DNA of 8,475 bases from the NCBI GenBank assembly GCA_025935475.1, contig JAICVE010000107.1, forward strand, positions 1 through 8,475. The letters are read 5' to 3'. The DNA is from Nitrospira sp. (lineage in GTDB: Bacteria; Nitrospirota; Nitrospiria; Nitrospirales; Nitrospiraceae). Below, in pieces: positions 6,209 through 8,475 of this stretch. The translations under genes were made by a program, and so were the position numbers. Numbering within the stretch: the first letter of the stretch is position 1; the number at the start of each line of letters is the position of its first letter. The notes below the pieces were generated by a model that saw nothing but the letters and a program-made list of their open reading frames with translations, was not told where the DNA came from and did no database searches.

Positions 6209-6772
6209 ATGCCTATGGCGAAGACCCGTCAGGGTCAGATTATGGTTGCTCTGGCGATCACTGGAGCATGGCTCATCAGTTCCGTATCAGGCGTTTGCGC
6301 GGCGGATGCCTTTAAGATGGGCGTCATCGATCCTCAGACGGTCCTGGAAAAATCGAAAGCGGGAAAGAAGGCCCTGGATGGACTTAAGGAATACGTCTCG
6401 ACCAGACAGAAACTGCTCTCCCGAGACGAGGAGGATTTGCGCAATACGGAAAAAACCCTGAAGGAGTCCGTTTCGAAGCTGAGTGAGGGGGAGAAGAAGG
6501 AGAAGGAAGCGCAGTTCCGAACCAAGATCCAGGAATATCAAAAGCGGGCGCAGGAGTTCAATCAAGAGCTCCAAGGCAAGCAAAAGGAACTCGTCGACGA
6601 CTATATGAAGCGGATCGCCACTGCGACTCAGACCGTTGCCGAAAAGGGAGGATTTTCCATCGTCGTCGATAAAGGCAGCGAGCAAACCATTAAAATCGTC
6701 ATTTACAGCAAAGACACCATCGACCTGACGGACCAGGTCATCAAGGAATTCGACCGGGTCAACAGCAAGTGA
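6209..6772 (+). CDS. OmpH/Skp family periplasmic chaperone
   Basis: A 187-aa exported protein of the OmpH/Skp family, whose members hold unfolded outer-membrane proteins in the periplasm of diderm bacteria. A signal peptide covers about residues 1-31, with a basic start (MAKTRQGQ), a hydrophobic core, and probable signal peptidase I cleavage after VCA. There is a Cys at 30, but its surroundings are not a lipobox. The mature part begins with a short strand (FKMGVIDPQTVLEKS), as in Skp, then a long Lys/Glu/Gln-rich coiled coil (about 50-135), and closes with strands (GFSIVVDKG, IKIVIYS) that complete the small body domain. AAGGAG lies 8 nt before the ATG at 6209, which favours it over the ATG two codons later. 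It has its own promoter and is not next to bamA or lpx genes, its common neighbours elsewhere. Confidence 0.9.
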   Translation: MPMAKTRQGQIMVALAITGAWLISSVSGVCAADAFKMGVIDPQTVLEKSKAGKKALDGLKEYVSTRQKLLSRDEEDLRNTEKTLKESVSKLSEGEKKEKEAQFRTKIQEYQKRAQEFNQELQGKQKELVDDYMKRIATATQTVAEKGGFSIVVDKGSEQTIKIVIYSKDTIDLTDQVIKEFDRVNSK

Positions 6773-6784
6773 TCAGTCTTCGGA

Positions 6785-6814
6785 TGACGGAACCTCGACC
6801 GCCAGGTTCCGTCA
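6785..6814. terminator. Shared stem-loop between convergent OmpH and rhodanese genes
   Basis: TGACGGAACCT (6785-6795) and AGGTTCCGTCA (6804-6814) form a perfect 11-bp stem with an 8-nt loop. It starts 12 bp after the OmpH stop and includes the rhodanese stop codon (6812-6814, minus strand). A symmetric hairpin between convergent genes is typical of a bidirectional terminator, although neither side has a strong T-run. Confidence 0.65.
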
Positions 6815-7180
6815 GGATTCCATTGGATAGCCTGCTTCTCTCCAGGCTCTGATGCCGCCGTCCATCGAGGTCACGTTCGTATAGCCCATCTGCGTAAGCG
6901 CATCTGCAGCCAGCGCCGATCGGTAGCCTCCCCCGCAATACAAAAGAATGGAGGCCTGCTTGTCGGGCACCAGCGTCTCGATATCCCGCTCAATGATGCC
7001 CTTGCCGAGGTGCCGTGCGTCCTTGGCATGATCCTTCGCAAACTCATGATCTTCACGCACATCGATAAAGTGCGCGACTTCGCCTCGATCCAACCTGGCT
7101 TTCGCGTCCACGACCGAGCATTCCTTTACCCGGGCGCGCGCGGCACTCACGAATTTTAAAAAGCCCGCATTATGCTTCAT
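6812..7180 (-). CDS. Single-domain rhodanese-like protein
   Basis: A 122-aa protein consisting of one rhodanese domain, cytoplasmic by lack of a signal. Such proteins carry sulfane sulfur as a cysteine persulfide. Landmarks are FIDVRED (38-44) with the family's DVR motif, the active loop C82-GGGYRS (82-88) starting at the catalytic Cys, and the C-terminal DGGIRAWREAGYP signature (108-119). The start at 7180 has GAGGGG 7 nt upstream on the minus strand and gives the expected length; the frame is open further upstream but overlaps the preceding gene. It begins 16 bp after the stop of the radical SAM gene, so the two are probably one transcript. The persulfide acceptor is not evident from the sequence. 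Confidence 0.93.
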   Translation of the reverse strand: MKHNAGFLKFVSAARARVKECSVVDAKARLDRGEVAHFIDVREDHEFAKDHAKDARHLGKGIIERDIETLVPDKQASILLYCGGGYRSALAADALTQMGYTNVTSMDGGIRAWREAGYPMES

Positions 7181-7196
7181 CTGCGATCCCCTCTCG

Positions 7197-8210
7197 TCAA
7201 AACAATCGCGTCTGCTCGCGGCCGGGACGGCGGAAGGTGTCGGGCACGGGCTCGTCGTCGGAGTCGGCAAATCCTGCTTTCCGCTTCGCCACACCGAACA
7301 ATCGTTCAATCATCGCCCAATACGGCCCAGTACCGTGATGCCTCGAAAAGAATGCCCCATCCGTCATGGCGCCCCCCCGGACTTCCTGAATCCGGTGCGT
7401 CATTTTGGCCAGTCGTTCCGGGAAGGCTTCCGCCATGCGCTCGACAAACACGGCTTCAACGGATTGAGCCAGGCGCAACAGCGTCGACATCGCCTCGCTG
7501 GCGCCCGCCTGCCGAGCACGCTGCAGCAATTCCGGGATGTCTTCATCATTGAGACCCGGGATGATGGGTGAAATCGAAATGCCGGTCGAAATACCGGCCT
7601 CAGACAAGCGGGCCATGGCATCGAAGCGCTTACGGCTTGTCGGGGCCTGGGGTTCTACCCGACGGGCGACCTCCTCGTCGGCAAATGGAATGCTGAAATA
7701 GACTCTGAGCCAGGCCTCCTGATGTAAACGCTTGAGCACATCGAGATCCCGTTGCACCAGAACACCCTTCGTGATGATCGCGACGGGATTGCGGTACTCG
7801 GCGCAGACTTCGAGGCAGGCGCGCGTCAATTCCAACGAGGCTTCAACTGGCTGATAACAATCGGTATTGCCGGAGAAGACGATCAACTCGCCTTTCCAGG
7901 AAGGTTTTTCGAACGCCTGACGCAACAGCATGGCGGCCTGGCGTTTGACCACAATCTTTGATTCGAAGTCAGTCCCCGCCCCGAAGCCCCAGTACTCGTG
8001 GGTGGGTCTGGCGTAACAATACGCGCAGGCATGGAAGCACCCACGGTAGGGGTTCACGCTCCAACGGAAGGATAGGTCAGGGCTGTCGTTCCTGCTGAGA
8101 ATTTCCCGGCTCGAATCGTCGTACATTTCGAGCCGGGTAGCAGACGCCGGTTCGAGGAGATCTCGGTGTCTCGACTCGTAGGGGTTCGGTGGATTGGAAA
8201 TCGGCCTCAT
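7197..8210 (-). CDS. PA0069-family radical SAM protein (SplB-like)
   Basis: A 337-aa radical SAM enzyme of the uncharacterised PA0069 group, distantly related to spore photoproduct lyase. The cluster motif C58-FHA-C62-AY-C65 has the CxxxCxxC spacing that binds a [4Fe-4S] cluster and S-adenosylmethionine. It is preceded by the family hallmark SVNPYRGC and followed by YARPTHEYWGFGAGTDFE (66-83). Further group-like segments are FSGNTDCYQPVE, the ISISPIIPGLND strand-loop and the C-terminal GTGPYWAMIERLF. The substrate is unknown. The ATG at 8210 was chosen because relatives begin shortly before an 'NPxNPYE'-like segment. The frame continues to GTG at 8276 and ATG at 8267, but those lie across the region carrying the divergent serS promoter, and none of the candidates has a clear Shine-Dalgarno. 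It is the first gene of a unit with the rhodanese. Confidence 0.92.
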   Translation of the reverse strand: MRPISNPPNPYESRHRDLLEPASATRLEMYDDSSREILSRNDSPDLSFRWSVNPYRGCFHACAYCYARPTHEYWGFGAGTDFESKIVVKRQAAMLLRQAFEKPSWKGELIVFSGNTDCYQPVEASLELTRACLEVCAEYRNPVAIITKGVLVQRDLDVLKRLHQEAWLRVYFSIPFADEEVARRVEPQAPTSRKRFDAMARLSEAGISTGISISPIIPGLNDEDIPELLQRARQAGASEAMSTLLRLAQSVEAVFVERMAEAFPERLAKMTHRIQEVRGGAMTDGAFFSRHHGTGPYWAMIERLFGVAKRKAGFADSDDEPVPDTFRRPGREQTRLF

Positions 8211-8266
8211 GCGCTCATGGTCTCTCTCTTCCACCAGCACTGTCAACCGCTGCGGCCCTCCGTTCA

Positions 8267-8295
8267 TTGACTCCACCGAACCTCGATGTTAGATT
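8267..8295 (+). promoter_or_regulatory. Candidate sigma70-type promoter for serS
   Basis: TTGACT (8267-8272), a 17-bp spacer and TAGATT (8290-8295) fit the sigma70 consensus at nine of twelve positions. Transcription would start near 8302, about 20 nt before the serS ATG. It lies in the 112-bp divergent gap between the radical SAM gene and serS. Confidence 0.5.
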
Positions 8296-8322
8296 CCAGC
8301 CGCTCATCGGGAATGCCTGTCA

Positions 8323-8475
8323 ATGTACGATTTGCGCCATCTCCGCGAGAATTTCGATCATGTCCGCGAGCAGCTCGGCACTCGAGGGCGCGACGTCCAA
8401 TGGGATGAGTTACGGAAACTCCTGGACGAACGGCGCGCCCTTTCCATGCAAGTAGAGGAGCTGCGGGCGGACGTC
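8323..8475 (+). CDS. serS: Seryl-tRNA synthetase, N-terminal part (runs off window)
   Basis: The first 51 codons of a gene continuing past the window end. The start MYDLRHLRENFDHVREQLG is the recognisable opening of class II seryl-tRNA synthetases, which typically begin 'MLDLRxLRENPxxV'. It is followed by charged heptad-like sequence (DELRKLLDERRALSMQVEEL), the start of the long antiparallel coiled-coil arm that grips the variable arm of tRNA-Ser. The catalytic domain lies outside the window. The enzyme charges tRNA-Ser (and the selenocysteine tRNA where present) in the cytoplasm. The ATG at 8323 places the conserved opening exactly at the N-terminus, although the Shine-Dalgarno is weak (GGGAATG about 8 nt upstream). 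It is divergent from the radical SAM gene. Confidence 0.92.
   Translation, partial: MYDLRHLRENFDHVREQLGTRGRDVQWDELRKLLDERRALSMQVEELRADV

Noticed and set aside
8241..8246. TTGACA on the minus strand as a -35 box for the radical SAM gene
   Set aside because: At 16-18 bp spacing there is no acceptable -10 sequence, and the site would be too close to the chosen start codon.
1..8475. CRISPR array, tRNA/rRNA genes, insertion sequences or prophage genes
   Set aside because: I saw no regularly spaced repeats, no cloverleaf-like segments and no transposase, integrase or phage motifs on either strand.

Overview
The window is a gene-dense stretch of a GC-rich bacterial chromosome. The gene set (an oxidative pentose-phosphate gene, a HEAT-repeat/HD-GYP pair, a stand-alone OmpH/Skp chaperone, a small rhodanese, a PA0069-type radical SAM protein and serS) and the protein style suggest a Gram-negative bacterium. 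My best guess from remembered protein style is Nitrospira/Nitrospirota. That guess rests on no search. I see no mobile element, CRISPR array, tRNA or rRNA.

Layout. (1) 1-147: the end of an upstream gene. One frame ends in a tail resembling the C-terminus of 6-phosphogluconate dehydrogenase, but its frame is interrupted. (2) 156-1691 (+): zwf, glucose-6-phosphate dehydrogenase, complete, with all catalytic landmarks. (3) 2648-1654 (-): a two-gene unit, an SGNH/GDSL hydrolase followed by a thioredoxin-like protein. The two genes overlap by ATGA, and the thioredoxin gene runs 38 bp into the convergent 3' end of zwf. (4) 2824-6086 (+): a HEAT-repeat protein followed after 17 bp by an HD-GYP phosphohydrolase. 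The two share a related N-terminal domain and probably act together in cyclic-di-GMP-linked signalling. (5) 6209-6772 (+): an exported OmpH/Skp-like periplasmic chaperone with its own sigma70-type promoter. (6) 8210-6812 (-): a PA0069-family (SplB-like) radical SAM protein followed by a single-domain rhodanese, converging on the OmpH gene at a stem-loop. (7) 8323 to the window end (+): the first 51 codons of serS, seryl-tRNA synthetase, divergent from the radical SAM gene and with a good promoter.

How the genes work together. zwf, possibly with the upstream gnd-like gene, feeds the oxidative pentose-phosphate route. The HEAT and HD-GYP proteins look like one regulatory module. The remaining genes are housekeeping or envelope functions in short independent units. 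No gap between genes exceeds about 175 bp. The least understood element is the HEAT/HD-GYP pair, and this is where I would look first for something new. The rest is fairly ordinary chromosome with a few unusual active-site variants.
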